DNA of 64,000 bases from Bacteroidales bacterium SW299 (lineage in GTDB: Bacteria; Bacteroidota; Bacteroidia; Bacteroidales; Bacteroidaceae): positions 1 to 64,000 of the forward strand of contig SDWH01000009.1 in the NCBI GenBank assembly GCA_019550975.1, written 5' to 3'. Numbering within the stretch: the stretch's first letter is position 1; each line of letters starts with the position of its first letter. Both the position numbers and the translations under genes were made by a program. The notes beneath the pieces were generated by a model, which worked only from the letters and a program-made list of their open reading frames with translations, did no database searches and was not told the origin of the DNA. This document shows, piece after piece, positions 9,114 to 19,054 of the stretch.

Positions 9114-10300
9114 GGATTTAGTTTTCTGTTTTTCAGTAGTTTATTCAAATAATAGTATAACTCTCCGATAAATGCTTTTTTGTCATCTTTGCGAAAATCA
9201 TCAAAAGCAGAAAAACCTTTGAAGCAAAGCACTTGTTTCAGTTCTTCCGAAGAAATGCTGAAGGATAGAAGACGGCTGACAAGAGTTATCAAATCACCTA
9301 ACACCCATTTTGTTTTTGTCCCGATTCTTATTCGGACAGGACGAGAATATTGTCCTTTAGTCGACAAACAATAGTGAATATAAGGTATGTCGAAGCCTGC
9401 AGCTATAGTGGTAGCCAGTCCGCCTGTATAACGTGTATTAACTTCTATAAATGCCACACGACCGGTTCTGTCATCATATTTGAAATCCAACCCGCACACA
9501 CCATTATAATCTGCCGCTTCCAGCAACATTCTGGCATATTTTTCCAGTTCCGGAAATCCGACAGTTTCACGTTGCGTAGATGTACCTCCACCTTTAGTTT
9601 TAGTTAATATAGATTTATACGTAGAGGTGATGCAATACTTTCCGTAACGAATGCAATCAACACTATAATCAATGCCATCGCACTTTTCTTCAATCAGAAT
9701 TTCGTCTGTGGCAAAACGTTTGACAAGAGCATTCAACTCTTCCCTGTCAGAAGGATAAAACACTGTTTTTGCCGAATTACCAATAACAGTTTTGAATACA
9801 CAAGGGAAAACAACCTCTTCGGCTGACTCATACACTCTCGGGGTCGGAACTCCAATCTTAGCGGCTAATGCTGTTGCCTGTTTTTTATTTGAAAGACGAT
9901 TCAGCAAATCATAATCAGCTATAGGAATCCTCAACCATGATGGAAATTCATCCCGATGACGTGCAATGATCAAGGACTCATCATGTGTCGGCAATAACAC
10001 TTGCGGCTTAAGCTCATTAATCCATTCTAACAAACAACTGATAAAACCGGGCTCATCCTTAAACGGGTCAGGATAAGCGAAACTGCCTGAAGCATATTTT
10101 GACATACTGCAAATATTGTGGTGGCTGGTATCAGCTACCCACACTTTCACCCCCTTTTCAGACAAGCTGCGAAGAATGTTGTAACCGACACGATTCCAAC
10201 AATAAGTTACCAGTACATCACATTGGTTATACTCATTCATCAGATAATCTTTGTTATAAAGGTTTGTGCTTGTTTTGACGACTTTGTCATAGACTTTCAT
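9110..10300 (-). CDS. ATP-grasp ligase in the EPS operon
   Basis: A 396-residue ATP-grasp fold protein related to carbamoyl-phosphate-synthase-like enzymes of capsule loci. An N-terminal Rossmann-like part begins at [17 protein letters not shown]. The central ATP-grasp has [17 protein letters not shown] (ATP-binding Lys) and [16 protein letters not shown], with the metal-binding GLDFKYDD...[13 protein letters not shown] near residues 280-305. The family joins a carboxylate to an amine or similar group using ATP, so this enzyme could attach an amino acid or other acid to an amino sugar in the repeat unit; that is inference. The frame begins at 10300, but an ATG at 10240 starts closer to the conserved domain and may be the true start. 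Confidence 0.78.
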   Translation of the reverse strand: MKVYDKVVKTSTNLYNKDYLMNEYNQCDVLVTYCWNRVGYNILRSLSEKGVKVWVADTSHHNICSMSKYASGSFAYPDPFKDEPGFISCLLEWINELKPQVLLPTHDESLIIARHRDEFPSWLRIPIADYDLLNRLSNKKQATALAAKIGVPTPRVYESAEEVVFPCVFKTVIGNSAKTVFYPSDREELNALVKRFATDEILIEEKCDGIDYSVDCIRYGKYCITSTYKSILTKTKGGGTSTQRETVGFPELEKYARMLLEAADYNGVCGLDFKYDDRTGRVAFIEVNTRYTGGLATTIAAGFDIPYIHYCLSTKGQYSRPVRIRIGTKTKWVLGDLITLVSRLLSFSISSEELKQVLCFKGFSAFDDFRKDDKKAFIGELYYYLNKLLKNRKLNP

Positions 10301-10391
10301 GTAACCATACCATGCTTTCTCTATTGTCGTTTTACAATGAAAGCTTTATTGTGGTTCTCGGTTAACGCGAACACTGTCCGATATCTTTCTT

Positions 10392-11273
10392 CTATAAATC
10401 AATTATAGGTGTAACATTCCAATCAATTTGCCTGTTCGCATCTCTTAGATTTGTGAAATGGTTCCCATTAAGAAGTCTTGTCATTTTAGAAAAGGTATAC
10501 TTCGTTCCTAAATTCGATTTTATGTAACGCTTGCATCGATTTAATAGGGTTCCTTTTTCTTTGAAATAATACTCATATTGGTTCTGACTTAGCATACCGC
10601 CTTTATGAGGCATCAAATCCCCAATATGGAAATACGAAACTGAATACTCGCTTTGCTGTATCTTGTGTTTAGTATAAAAGAGTGGGAAAAAACGGAAATA
10701 ACCACCACCGGAGTATGCTATTTTTTTCCCGAAAAAAGTCGTTAGTCCGATGGGGAATTCCTTTAGTTGGATACTACCGTATCTTATAATACAAGGAATA
10801 GCCGCAGGGAAAGCAGAAAAGCCACCAAAGTCCCGTGCCGCAGGATAAACAGACGCATCCAATTCTATGCCACATTCAGCCAATATTTCAATTGCCCACT
10901 TATTGGTTTCTCCAATCGAGAAAGCCGGTGCTCTATAACTGATAACCTTTTGTCCGCATACGTCTTCCAAAGCAGATATTGCAGTTTTTGTATCTGCCAA
11001 CAATTTTTTAGGCGATAAACGCGTAAGCCATATATGTTCATTGGAATGGCAACCGATTTCATGCCCACGGGAAGCGATTGTTCTCACGACATAAGGAAAA
11101 TCGGATGCAATCTTTCCCAAGCAAAAGAAAGTTGCTTTTAGCTGATAGGTATCCAATATATCAAGTATCTTATTAAGATAAAAGTCAAACTCTTTATATT
11201 TCTCGGCTCTACCTCCCGATAATCGCTTCTCAATATACCATTCTTCTATATCAAATGATAAAATATGCATCAT
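10392..11273 (-). CDS. Polysaccharide deacetylase (NodB-fold)
   Basis: A 293-residue carbohydrate-esterase-4-like protein. The NodB motifs are visible: FDIEEWY (catalytic and metal Asp, residues 6-12), GHEIGCHSNEH (metal His pair, near residue 75), and SYRAPAFSIG followed by LDASVYP. This arrangement with an early DIEEW is the subgroup often found in capsule and exopolysaccharide clusters. It probably removes N-acetyl groups from a lipid-linked unit or the polymer; with no signal peptide, action on the cytoplasmic face is more likely. It overlaps the preceding acetyltransferase gene by 4 bases. The next gene starts 91 bases later, the widest spacing in this part of the operon. Confidence 0.87.
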   Translation of the reverse strand: MMHILSFDIEEWYIEKRLSGGRAEKYKEFDFYLNKILDILDTYQLKATFFCLGKIASDFPYVVRTIASRGHEIGCHSNEHIWLTRLSPKKLLADTKTAISALEDVCGQKVISYRAPAFSIGETNKWAIEILAECGIELDASVYPAARDFGGFSAFPAAIPCIIRYGSIQLKEFPIGLTTFFGKKIAYSGGGYFRFFPLFYTKHKIQQSEYSVSYFHIGDLMPHKGGMLSQNQYEYYFKEKGTLLNRCKRYIKSNLGTKYTFSKMTRLLNGNHFTNLRDANRQIDWNVTPIIDL

Positions 11274-11851
11274 CCTTCACGTTTAGGTATTTGTTTTACG
11301 ACTTTTGCTGGACGACCAGTGGCTATCGTCCATGCAGGAATATCTCTTGTCACCAATGAACCAGCACCAACAATGGCACCTTCTCCTATAGTAACTCCTG
11401 GCATAACAAATGATTCCATTCCAACCAAACATCCTTTTTTCAAAATTACAGGCTTTATAACATAACCTAATTTAGCGTAATCATCTCCTACATAATAATT
11501 ATGAAGATTACGTTGATGACATAAGATTCTTACTCCACCAGCAATATGCGCATGGTCTTCAACTGTTATCATATCAGCGTGACCGGAATCGATTTTCACA
11601 TGATCACCGACGAAAATATCTTTCCCAATATGGCAGCCAACGCTTTTCAAAATCATAGGCCTTAACTTTCGTGGCAAGAAAGGAGAAAGCAGCCACGATT
11701 CCATTCCAAATTTCAGCAAAAAATTATTTCTGTATGTCATATATACCTTCTTGACTATTTGTAAGAATGTAACATTTCCATATTCTTCTTCGGAATAGTT
11801 GAACCCCAATCTTTTAAGGGTTCGATATCCATACGATGTTTTTGTTCCCAT
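11270..11851 (-). CDS. Hexapeptide-repeat acetyltransferase (WcaF/maltose acetyltransferase-like)
   Basis: A 193-residue left-handed beta-helix O-acetyltransferase. Repeats run from about residue 65 (VGCHIGKDIFVGDHVKIDSG) through VITVEDHAHIAGGVRI to a C-terminal ILKKGCLVGMESFVMPGVTIGEGAIVGAGSLVTRDIPAWTIATGRPAKVVKQIP. The terminal RPAK motif and the catalytic His-containing turn suit acetyl-CoA dependent sugar acetylation. It is the second acetyltransferase of this operon. It shares a 4-base overlap with the deacetylase gene that follows and lies 12 bases after the glycosyltransferase gene before it. Confidence 0.85.
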   Translation of the reverse strand: MGTKTSYGYRTLKRLGFNYSEEEYGNVTFLQIVKKVYMTYRNNFLLKFGMESWLLSPFLPRKLRPMILKSVGCHIGKDIFVGDHVKIDSGHADMITVEDHAHIAGGVRILCHQRNLHNYYVGDDYAKLGYVIKPVILKKGCLVGMESFVMPGVTIGEGAIVGAGSLVTRDIPAWTIATGRPAKVVKQIPKREG

Positions 11852-11863
11852 ATTTTATGTTGA

Positions 11864-13018
11864 TTATGATATGCTTTCCAAAACCGATGCTATATATGGC
11901 CATATTAATGAATGGTCAAAATTATCACAAACCCATTCCCTCCCATTATTCCCCATCTTTGTCCTTAAGTCATCATCAAAAAAGATTCCCATTTTTCTCG
12001 CAATATCCTCAGGATCGTTAGATATATAAAAACCAGTTTGTTTGTCAATTATAGAATCTACACATCCTGTATAAGAAGTTGTCAATACAGGCACGCCCAT
12101 AGCTTGAGCCTCTATATTACACATACCAAAACCCTCTCTGTGTGAAGGCAAAACAAGTATAGACATTAAAGAATAAATAAGAGGCATTTCTTCGTATCGC
12201 ACCTTTCCCACATATAATATGCTTGGATTGTTCTGTAACATAGTAAGAATGTGTTGAGGTAGTCCATCTCTTTTTTCCGGAGCTCCAACTATCATTAATT
12301 TTATGTTCCTGCTTCCTGAATGCCTCTGCAATATTGAAAATGCTTCTAACAATTCAATCACCCCTTTATCTCTAACAAGGCGTCCAACGAACCCTATAAC
12401 AAAATCATTGTCTTCAATCCCCATTTTTCTCATTGCCTCTATTTTTTTCTTCTTGGAAACCTTTTGCGGATTGAACAATGATTGAGTATCAATGCCATTA
12501 CAAGTTCCTGCCCCTAGAATAATTTGCCGCTTCTCCTTCTCTATTTTAAAACGCAAGCGCAATTGTTTTATATAATTACTCACACATATAGTCTTATGTG
12601 ACATTAAAACTTCGTATTTGCTTTCAAGTAATAATAGCCTTTTTTTTAGCCCTTTCATCGTTTCAAAAACAGCTCCATGGGCAAATATTATAATATGTTT
12701 CACTCCCATAATACGAGCTGCTGTAACCCCTAACAATCTGCTTTTTACTTGATGGGCTATTATCGTATCAATATGATGACTGCGAATGAATTGGCAAATC
12801 CTAATAAGTGCTTTTACATCACTGACTAAAGAAAGCTGTCTGTTGAGTGGTACAGCTTCATATTCTATTTGCTGCTTCTCTGCAAAATCTTTCAATGTAC
12901 TATCGCCACTGCAAATAAGATGCATATTGTAGCCTTTCTCACGTAAATAAGAAAATTGATCACCGATGAAATTCCTTGCAGAACTTGCGAGGTTGATTAT
13001 CACTAATACATTTCTCAT
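11864..13018 (-). CDS. Glycosyltransferase family 4
   Basis: A 384-residue GT-B glycosyltransferase resembling PglA and other capsule GT4 enzymes. The N-terminal acceptor domain starts NVLVIINLASSARNFIGDQFSYLREKGY. The C-terminal nucleotide-sugar domain has VIGFVGRLVRDKGVIELLEAF and the EX7E signature as EGFGMCNIEAQAMGVPVLTT, with the retaining-GT glutamates. It probably adds a sugar from a UDP donor to the lipid-linked repeat unit on the cytoplasmic face. It sits 12 bases from both neighbours and is AT-rich like the rest of the operon core. Confidence 0.9.
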   Translation of the reverse strand: MRNVLVIINLASSARNFIGDQFSYLREKGYNMHLICSGDSTLKDFAEKQQIEYEAVPLNRQLSLVSDVKALIRICQFIRSHHIDTIIAHQVKSRLLGVTAARIMGVKHIIIFAHGAVFETMKGLKKRLLLLESKYEVLMSHKTICVSNYIKQLRLRFKIEKEKRQIILGAGTCNGIDTQSLFNPQKVSKKKKIEAMRKMGIEDNDFVIGFVGRLVRDKGVIELLEAFSILQRHSGSRNIKLMIVGAPEKRDGLPQHILTMLQNNPSILYVGKVRYEEMPLIYSLMSILVLPSHREGFGMCNIEAQAMGVPVLTTSYTGCVDSIIDKQTGFYISNDPEDIARKMGIFFDDDLRTKMGNNGREWVCDNFDHSLIWPYIASVLESIS

Positions 13019-13030
13019 AATGGCAAAGTC

Positions 13031-13816
13031 TTATCTATTATGAAAAAACCTGTATATACTTTGGGGTAATAGACCTACTACGATGGGACGTAAGGCATAA
13101 ATCTGATAATAAAAAGGCAATTTCAACATCCGGTAGCCGATTGAACGGACATAGAAGTTATTGAATCGTCCTTGCCATGTCCTTCTTTTATAGGCATCTC
13201 TATCATCTCGCATTTCATAAATGGGTTCTGTCATATTATAACCTTTAAAACCTGCTGCATACATTTTAAACCATAAGTGATAGTCTTCAGCTCGCAGCAA
13301 CCTCCGCCCTACACTATAGCCGCCAACTTTCATATATGCTTCGCGTCTGACCATACACGGAGCGTGACAAAAAGGAGAGCCTTTTACAAAATCCAAAGGC
13401 TTAACTTCGCCACGTCCCTTTCCTGAACGGAATATTCCCTTTTCATCAAAATAGTTCATCGGTCCACTGACAATGGCATATTCTGGATGTTCGTCAAGGA
13501 ACTGTACTTCTTGGGCAAAACGTGTCGGAAGAGAACGGTCATCACCGTCCATACGAGCGATATAAGTTCCTTTTGCTACGGCCAGGCAGTTGTTCAAAGT
13601 CTGGTTCAAGCCTAAATTCCGTTCATTCTGTAACAAGATAATAGATGGATGGCTTTGTTTGTTTTTATACGCCACTTCATAAGTATTATCTGTTGAACCG
13701 TCATCACAAAGTATAATCTCAAAATCTTGAAATGTTTGAGCATATAGGGAATCAAGTGCCTCCTGCAAGGTGGCACCGCAATTATATATACCCATGATTA
13801 CAGAAACCTTTGGCAT
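13031..13816 (-). CDS. Glycosyltransferase family 2
   Basis: A 261-residue GT-A inverting glycosyltransferase. I chose the ATG at 13816 (MPKVSVIMGIYNCG), because the longer frame from 13912 would add a spurious hydrophobic leader and overlap the EpsG-like gene by about 95 bases. From 13816 the gap to that gene is one base. Motifs are ILCDDGSTDNT (first nucleotide-binding acidic group) and ARMDGDD (DXD-type metal site), with HAPCMVRREAYMKVGGY in the acceptor region. A role in adding one sugar to the repeat unit is inferred. Confidence 0.9.
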   Translation of the reverse strand: MPKVSVIMGIYNCGATLQEALDSLYAQTFQDFEIILCDDGSTDNTYEVAYKNKQSHPSIILLQNERNLGLNQTLNNCLAVAKGTYIARMDGDDRSLPTRFAQEVQFLDEHPEYAIVSGPMNYFDEKGIFRSGKGRGEVKPLDFVKGSPFCHAPCMVRREAYMKVGGYSVGRRLLRAEDYHLWFKMYAAGFKGYNMTEPIYEMRDDRDAYKRRTWQGRFNNFYVRSIGYRMLKLPFYYQIYALRPIVVGLLPQSIYRFFHNR

Positions 13817-13817
13817 A

Positions 13818-14897
13818 TTAATTATAGATGAAAAACATGAATAGAGTAAAAAACAGATGCAAACAAACAACATTAGTAAACACCCTATATTTATTTTCTC
13901 CCCAATCTTCATTCAAGAACGGGTATATCAACACGATGGGATAAAGGAACCATGACAAATATGCGATGCGATTGGTGAAGCTGGCATACATACACAGCAT
14001 CCATATGCTATTTGTTGTAAGATATATTGACAATAAAAATTCATATGTCAAAGACATGATTTGTTTTTTAAATATGGCCCAATACCCTACTAAAACAGGC
14101 ATGGCGGAATAGATTACAAAATCGAATCTGAAACCTGAGCGTCCTCCCCAATCTTCTGTAGACAACAAATATTGTGCACCGCTTTCATCAGTAAAGCCTG
14201 CAAATAATGTTTGAAAGAAGGTTATATTCAACAAGGCAATTATCAGGCAGAAGCACCAACCAAGAAAATAGACTTTAATATTTCTGTAAAAATACGCAAG
14301 AATAAAAGCCACTATAGGCATTGTCATGGAATGATGAAATCCCAATGACAAACACAAGAACAAAATAACTATAGGTAAGCTTCTATGGTAGGCTATAGCA
14401 ACAAGAAACAGAGATGCTGCTGCCCCGGCTTTGATGCCGTTTGTTCCGAAAGAAAATGTACTGAATGCAGCTAAACAAACCAAAAAACTGATTAGCGTAT
14501 CGTATGGGAACATTTTCATGCAGGCGACATACATTCCTCCAAAGTATATGGAGGCTATAACCAAAAAGAAAACGGGCCAACCTAATTGATTGCTTGCCAT
14601 CCATCGAAACAGATTGTCAAAAATAAGATTTAAAGTCTGTGACTCGAAGTAGAATTTATTCCCTTCCATCAAATTATAATAAGCAATATAATTGTTTGAA
14701 TCGATAAAACAGCTTGCTTGCGGACGTAATCCTATGAACAAAGCCATAGCCACAGCCAAAACAAAAGTAGGCATGGGCGACATTAACTGCTGGACATTTA
14801 TTGTGCCATCATTGCTTTGCTTATAATAGAAACATAAATAAACAGTAAGGATGGAAACAACAACAAGATATACCGATTGATAATATTCTCCTGGCAT
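13818..14897 (-). CDS. EpsG-family membrane protein, likely repeat-unit polymerase (Wzy role)
   Basis: A 359-residue protein made almost entirely of membrane helices (about ten hydrophobic segments), with larger polar loops around 75-95 (FIDSNNYIAYYNLMEGNKFYFESQ) and 245-265. FIGLRP...DSNNYIAYYN matches the start of EpsG/Wzy-like O-antigen polymerases. It is the only candidate polymerase in the operon, so it probably joins lipid-linked repeat units on the periplasmic side. The downstream glycosyltransferase gene starts one base after its stop; the upstream GT32-like gene ends 28 bases before it. Confidence 0.85.
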   Translation of the reverse strand: MPGEYYQSVYLVVVSILTVYLCFYYKQSNDGTINVQQLMSPMPTFVLAVAMALFIGLRPQASCFIDSNNYIAYYNLMEGNKFYFESQTLNLIFDNLFRWMASNQLGWPVFFLVIASIYFGGMYVACMKMFPYDTLISFLVCLAAFSTFSFGTNGIKAGAAASLFLVAIAYHRSLPIVILFLCLSLGFHHSMTMPIVAFILAYFYRNIKVYFLGWCFCLIIALLNITFFQTLFAGFTDESGAQYLLSTEDWGGRSGFRFDFVIYSAMPVLVGYWAIFKKQIMSLTYEFLLSIYLTTNSIWMLCMYASFTNRIAYLSWFLYPIVLIYPFLNEDWGENKYRVFTNVVCLHLFFTLFMFFIYN

Positions 14898-14925
14898 ATA
14901 ATTCTCTTTATTTTTTGCTTGTAAC

Positions 14926-15678
14926 TTATTTAACTCGCTGGATAAGTTTCTTTAGCCAAACAAGACTGTTGACGCCAAATACCCTATGTATCAAACGCAC
15001 AACAAATGTACGGACTGGATTCTTATTGTCAATCCAAGTTCTTGCACACCAATGAATACTTCGGGTATTTTGCGTGATTCTTAAACGTCCGGTCACATGA
15101 TCAAACGGACTGAAATATTCTTGAGGATAAATTCTGATCCCAGCAACGGTCTGGATATATGGTGTATAAGACAAACCGTGTTGACTTAAAACTTTGCTCG
15201 TATTTTTAACAACCGTCGTTTCATTCCGTGTTTTGTCTGCATTTAGAAAATGCAATGTAGAATAGTAATCCAAGATTTCTTTATAGATATCCATATTTGG
15301 AATAGCACCAATACCAAGACCGGAAGCAACGTCCATGACGGCCTTATTGTTCGGGTTAAATCTGTTTTCACAGCCCATGAACGGTCCCATATTTACAATG
15401 TCATCCATGCTTTTTATCATTTCAACATCAGTGTCAAAATAAAGACCGCCATATTGATACAGTATCCAAAATCGTGCATAATCGCTTACAAATGCATACT
15501 TACCCACAGAATAGGCCTCACGCGTATAAGGAACTATATTCACGTCAAAATTATCCTCATTCCATTCCTTTATTTCATAATCAGGGAAAAACTTTTTCCA
15601 TGAAGCAATGCACTTCCTAGCAGATTTAGGCAAAGGGCTGCGCCCAAACCAACAATAATGTATTACCTTGGGTATCAT
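14926..15678 (-). CDS. GT32-type capsular glycosyltransferase
   Basis: A 250-residue protein with the GT32/Gly_transf_sug pattern. It begins IPKVIHYCWFGRSPLPKSARKCIASW, then YEIKEWNEDNFDV, SDYARFWILYQYGGLYFDTDVEMI with the DXD motif as DTD, and a late IHWCARTWID. This family is common in Gram-negative capsule loci and adds hexoses or N-acetylhexosamines. It overlaps the GT4 gene upstream by 4 bases (ATGA). Donor and linkage cannot be told from the sequence. Confidence 0.9.
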   Translation of the reverse strand: MIPKVIHYCWFGRSPLPKSARKCIASWKKFFPDYEIKEWNEDNFDVNIVPYTREAYSVGKYAFVSDYARFWILYQYGGLYFDTDVEMIKSMDDIVNMGPFMGCENRFNPNNKAVMDVASGLGIGAIPNMDIYKEILDYYSTLHFLNADKTRNETTVVKNTSKVLSQHGLSYTPYIQTVAGIRIYPQEYFSPFDHVTGRLRITQNTRSIHWCARTWIDNKNPVRTFVVRLIHRVFGVNSLVWLKKLIQRVK

Positions 15679-16877
15679 TGGATTAATCGATACAATTTAT
15701 GTACTTCATTCACATTGCCATAATCATGTGCACTCAAAAACTTTATAATGTCTGACTTTAACCTATGATTATGTATTGTTTCGAAGATTCTTGTAGCGCA
15801 AGGCTCTACAGCCATAGGAACAATCACACCGTCAATGCCGTTTTTCACCTGAGATGAAGCGGTTGGATAATCTGTAACAATTACAGGTTTTTGCAATATT
15901 TGCGCTTCCCTGACAACTACAGACTTACCTTCATAACGAGAAGGCTGCACATACCAGTCGCAGGCTTTAATATATGGATATGGGTTTGCTTTCTTGCCGA
16001 GCATTACCACACGATTCTCCATTTTTTCATGCCGTATGGCAGATCGGATATATTCACCTTCGCCTCCATAGCCAATGATATACCATTTCACTTTACATCC
16101 CTTTTCAAGAAGCAATCGACAAATAATCGGGATTTCTTCCATTTTTTTTTGATAAGTATATCTTCCGATTGTCAGTAAAATCGTTGTATCTTTTTCGGCA
16201 GGCATATCCAATGGATGCGAACCTAAATTTGCACGCTGACGAACAAACTCCGGAGAAATGATGTTTTCCATTTCTACAATTTTATTCCGCAATGATGGAA
16301 AGACCTCACAAAATGTCCGCGTGACATCTGCCGAAATACTGACAATAGAGTCGTATCCATTCCACACAGGAAACTCCCAATCGGCATCAATATTTACCGT
16401 CGTATAGTCAGTATGTATCCAGCATATTTTCTTTTTGGCTTTTACCTTATTTAATACAATATCATGGGGGGTAACAAACGAAATTGCGAGATCGTATATT
16501 TTAGATGCTCCTATGGGAGGAAGTATGCTGGTCACATATCTTCCCAAATAACCTAATATGGCAAACCTCTCCGCCGGATGATATTTCTTATTGTATAGAT
16601 AAAATTTCCATTTAGCTAACAAACGCGCTAAAAACAGCCTGTAATATCCTTTCTTAAGCACCTCTTTCATCGGACGTTCTATCATCGTATATAAAGGTAT
16701 AGGAGGAAGTATTTTCACCCATTCAGGAATACAACGCATCATCTCCCCACGATGATCATTGATGAATAAGTACACATCAACCCGTTTGGGGTCAAGAGCT
16801 TGCAATAACCCGATCAGGCTCGTTTCAGCACCACCTATTTCCATATAATGGATATTAATGAATATACTTTTTTTCAT
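15675..16877 (-). CDS. Glycosyltransferase family 4
   Basis: A 400-residue GT-B enzyme. It begins SIFINIHYMEIGGAETSLIGLLQAL, the glycine-rich acceptor loop seen in many capsule GT4 proteins. The donor domain has LLTIGRYTYQKKMEEIPIICR, VVMLGKKANPYPYIKACDWYVQPSRYEGKSVVVREAQIL (EX7E) and YPTASSQVKNGIDGVIV. It is related to the products of 16908-18014 and 22779-23939, which share the GGAE start and the NPYPY/NPYKY turn. This suggests that GT4 duplication shaped the locus. Translationally coupled to the GT32-like gene downstream. Confidence 0.9.
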   Translation of the reverse strand: MKKSIFINIHYMEIGGAETSLIGLLQALDPKRVDVYLFINDHRGEMMRCIPEWVKILPPIPLYTMIERPMKEVLKKGYYRLFLARLLAKWKFYLYNKKYHPAERFAILGYLGRYVTSILPPIGASKIYDLAISFVTPHDIVLNKVKAKKKICWIHTDYTTVNIDADWEFPVWNGYDSIVSISADVTRTFCEVFPSLRNKIVEMENIISPEFVRQRANLGSHPLDMPAEKDTTILLTIGRYTYQKKMEEIPIICRLLLEKGCKVKWYIIGYGGEGEYIRSAIRHEKMENRVVMLGKKANPYPYIKACDWYVQPSRYEGKSVVVREAQILQKPVIVTDYPTASSQVKNGIDGVIVPMAVEPCATRIFETIHNHRLKSDIIKFLSAHDYGNVNEVHKLYRLIQ

Positions 16878-16907
16878 AAAACCAATACGTCATGGTATAT
16901 CCTTCTC

Positions 16908-18014
16908 TTAGAGAGCATCAAACAATTGTTCATACAACTTAACGTTCTCTCCCTGCATTTTCTTTGATTGAGTTTGTATCTGTTTTTTATATTCTCCGAT
17001 TCGGTATGGATGACTTATCAAATCTTTTAAACCTTTATAAAGCGCATTTGAATCATTTGGTACAATTAATCCAAATTCCCCATCATGAAGAATTTCATCC
17101 ATTCCCGACACATCAGTTGTAACCACAGGCAAATCAAGAATTATAGCTTCTGTTGCAGCCGTACTATATCCTTCCTTATAAGATGAGCAAACAAACAAAT
17201 CCATTTTAGACAAATATTTATAAGGATTAACCTGAAATCCTAATAAATGTACATTATCCAAGGCGTATTTGTTTATATAACTTTTTAGTAATTCATATTC
17301 TCCACCCGTACCTAATATATATAGATCAAACTTGTTTTTCAACCCTTCCACATTGAGCTTATGAATGATCTCCAATAAACGCAGGTATCCCTTTAATTTA
17401 ATCAATCTTCCTACGGTACAAATTCTTATGCCGCTTGAAAGTTCTTCAGTAACTGGATTTTGGCTTTTCTTGATAATATCATTATAATCGTTGACATTAT
17501 GAATGATGCTTTTGTGAATACTAATCTCCGGATGGTTGCTTTGAAAAACATCTTTTGCTCTTTTTGACACAAAAACTATATGATTATATTGTCGGTAACA
17601 AGAAATCATCTCTCTATATGTACGATAAGCGGAAATAAAAGCATATCGATTTTCCTCTTCAGTATGTACCCAGCAAACCTTTTTTGTTCCTTTTGGGGCA
17701 CCAGATATGATGCGAGTGGGAGAAGTTTCTAAATATGCGACCTCTATGTCATATTTCTCCTTAATAAACAGCCTGTGCAGTATTCCAGGAGAAAAAATCT
17801 TCATCAGTGTTGTCAACCCCCTGAATTGGCGCCTGAAGATGCATTTGAATTTTACATATTCCGGCAGTTCTTTCACATTTACCCCAACCCCGAACAGAGC
17901 AAATACCGTTATATCGTATTTGGTTGGATTAATCTGCTTCAACAAATTCACAAGGACTTTTTCTGCTCCCCCCCCCTTCAAGTCGAATATGCAGAACAAC
18001 ACTTTCTTTCTCAT
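16908..18014 (-). CDS. Glycosyltransferase family 4
   Basis: A 368-residue GT-B enzyme. The N-terminus KVLFCIFDLKGGGAEKVLVNLLKQI has the GGGAE loop. The C-terminal domain has RICTVGRLIKLKGYLRLLEII, VHLLGFQVNPYKYLSKMDLFVCSSYKEGYSTAATEAIIL (EX7E) and DVSGMDEILHDGEFGLIV. It overlaps the pyruvyl-transferase gene before it by 4 bases and lies 30 bases from the following GT4 gene. The acceptor and donor sugars are unknown. Confidence 0.9.
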   Translation of the reverse strand: MRKKVLFCIFDLKGGGAEKVLVNLLKQINPTKYDITVFALFGVGVNVKELPEYVKFKCIFRRQFRGLTTLMKIFSPGILHRLFIKEKYDIEVAYLETSPTRIISGAPKGTKKVCWVHTEEENRYAFISAYRTYREMISCYRQYNHIVFVSKRAKDVFQSNHPEISIHKSIIHNVNDYNDIIKKSQNPVTEELSSGIRICTVGRLIKLKGYLRLLEIIHKLNVEGLKNKFDLYILGTGGEYELLKSYINKYALDNVHLLGFQVNPYKYLSKMDLFVCSSYKEGYSTAATEAIILDLPVVTTDVSGMDEILHDGEFGLIVPNDSNALYKGLKDLISHPYRIGEYKKQIQTQSKKMQGENVKLYEQLFDAL

Positions 18015-19054
18015 AGCATTTTCTGAAAAAAGGAATCTATATATGCTTTAGTTGCAGCAAAATTATCCTCAAAACGTAACGATTTGAAATCGGTTTTTTC
18101 ATTGACTAAATGAATGAATCCACAATCTTTAATCCATGAATATGTGGAGGATATTTTGTGAGTACTATTATCAAATACCAATGCGGGAGTTTGCGTAATA
18201 TAGGCAAATATCATCCCATGAAGTCGGTCTGTAACAACTAACCCGACACGTGAAAATGTATCCAGAATTTTATCTAAATATTTCTCACCGCCGTTCTTGC
18301 GAACAAGCGTGTCTTCTATTTGTGTGTCGGTAAATTCCACGTTGTCATAAAAATCAGCAACATAATCATTCAGAGCTTGTATCTTGTGAATATCCTGCAT
18401 AACACGTTCCTTATCTTTTCTCAAACAATAAAGTACCGTTTTGTTACGGGGCAACTGCTTCCTGCAATCTTGATGCAAAACAATATCCGGACAGAGTTTG
18501 ACAGATGCGCATGGAAAATACTTTTGCATCCGAGTATAAGATACAGAATCACGTGCGAACAGGGTCAATGCCGGATGATGATTATATACACGTTGAGCCT
18601 CTTTCAACCGTTTCTGCCCATATCGGGTTTCGGAAAAGAATATGGACTGCGGAAAAGATATTATGGAATGTGCTGGAAACATCCGTATCACTAATTGGCG
18701 CAAATATTCTATGTCATCGTATAAATCCCCCATATTCCCTCCGCCTACGATTGTAATTATATCATTTTGCCCGACCATCCGATGGACATGAGGGAGGATT
18801 TTAAGCGTCTGGCTTATTGGAACCTCGCACACCTCGAATGCAGGACATCGAGATTGCAGAAAACAATGCTGCGCTTTAGTTATTGCGACATCTCCCAAGT
18901 TTCCATAATCTGCTGACAGAAAAATCCAAATTCGCCGCACAGACAACGAAGCTTTTATTGGACATCGCGAAACAAGACTGTTTTTCAGTAATGAAAAATA
19001 AAGTTTTTTCCGCAAGGGAATTATGGATTTTATTTTCATCAATTGAGCCTCCAT
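18011..19054 (-). CDS. Polysaccharide pyruvyl transferase-family protein
   Basis: A 347-residue member of the polysaccharide pyruvyl transferase (WcaK/CsaB) family, which transfers pyruvate from PEP to a sugar to make a ketal and add negative charge. Visible marks are ADYGNLGDVAITKAQHCFL near residue 50, IVGGGNMGDLYDDIEYL, and VVTDRLHGMIFAYITQTPALVFDN in the C-terminal domain. Initiation at 19054 (ATG) or at the ATG at 19039 are both possible; the first overlaps the preceding glycosyltransferase gene by 16 bases. Pyruvylation of the EPS is the natural inference. Confidence 0.85.
   Translation of the reverse strand: MEAQLMKIKSIIPLRKKLYFSLLKNSLVSRCPIKASLSVRRIWIFLSADYGNLGDVAITKAQHCFLQSRCPAFEVCEVPISQTLKILPHVHRMVGQNDIITIVGGGNMGDLYDDIEYLRQLVIRMFPAHSIISFPQSIFFSETRYGQKRLKEAQRVYNHHPALTLFARDSVSYTRMQKYFPCASVKLCPDIVLHQDCRKQLPRNKTVLYCLRKDKERVMQDIHKIQALNDYVADFYDNVEFTDTQIEDTLVRKNGGEKYLDKILDTFSRVGLVVTDRLHGMIFAYITQTPALVFDNSTHKISSTYSWIKDCGFIHLVNEKTDFKSLRFEDNFAATKAYIDSFFQKML

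Noticed and set aside
13817..13912. Longer start for the GT2 gene giving an N-terminal membrane helix
   Set aside because: It overlaps the EpsG-like gene by about 95 bases, and the family starts at MPKVSV; the hydrophobic leader is a shadow of the polymerase C-terminus.
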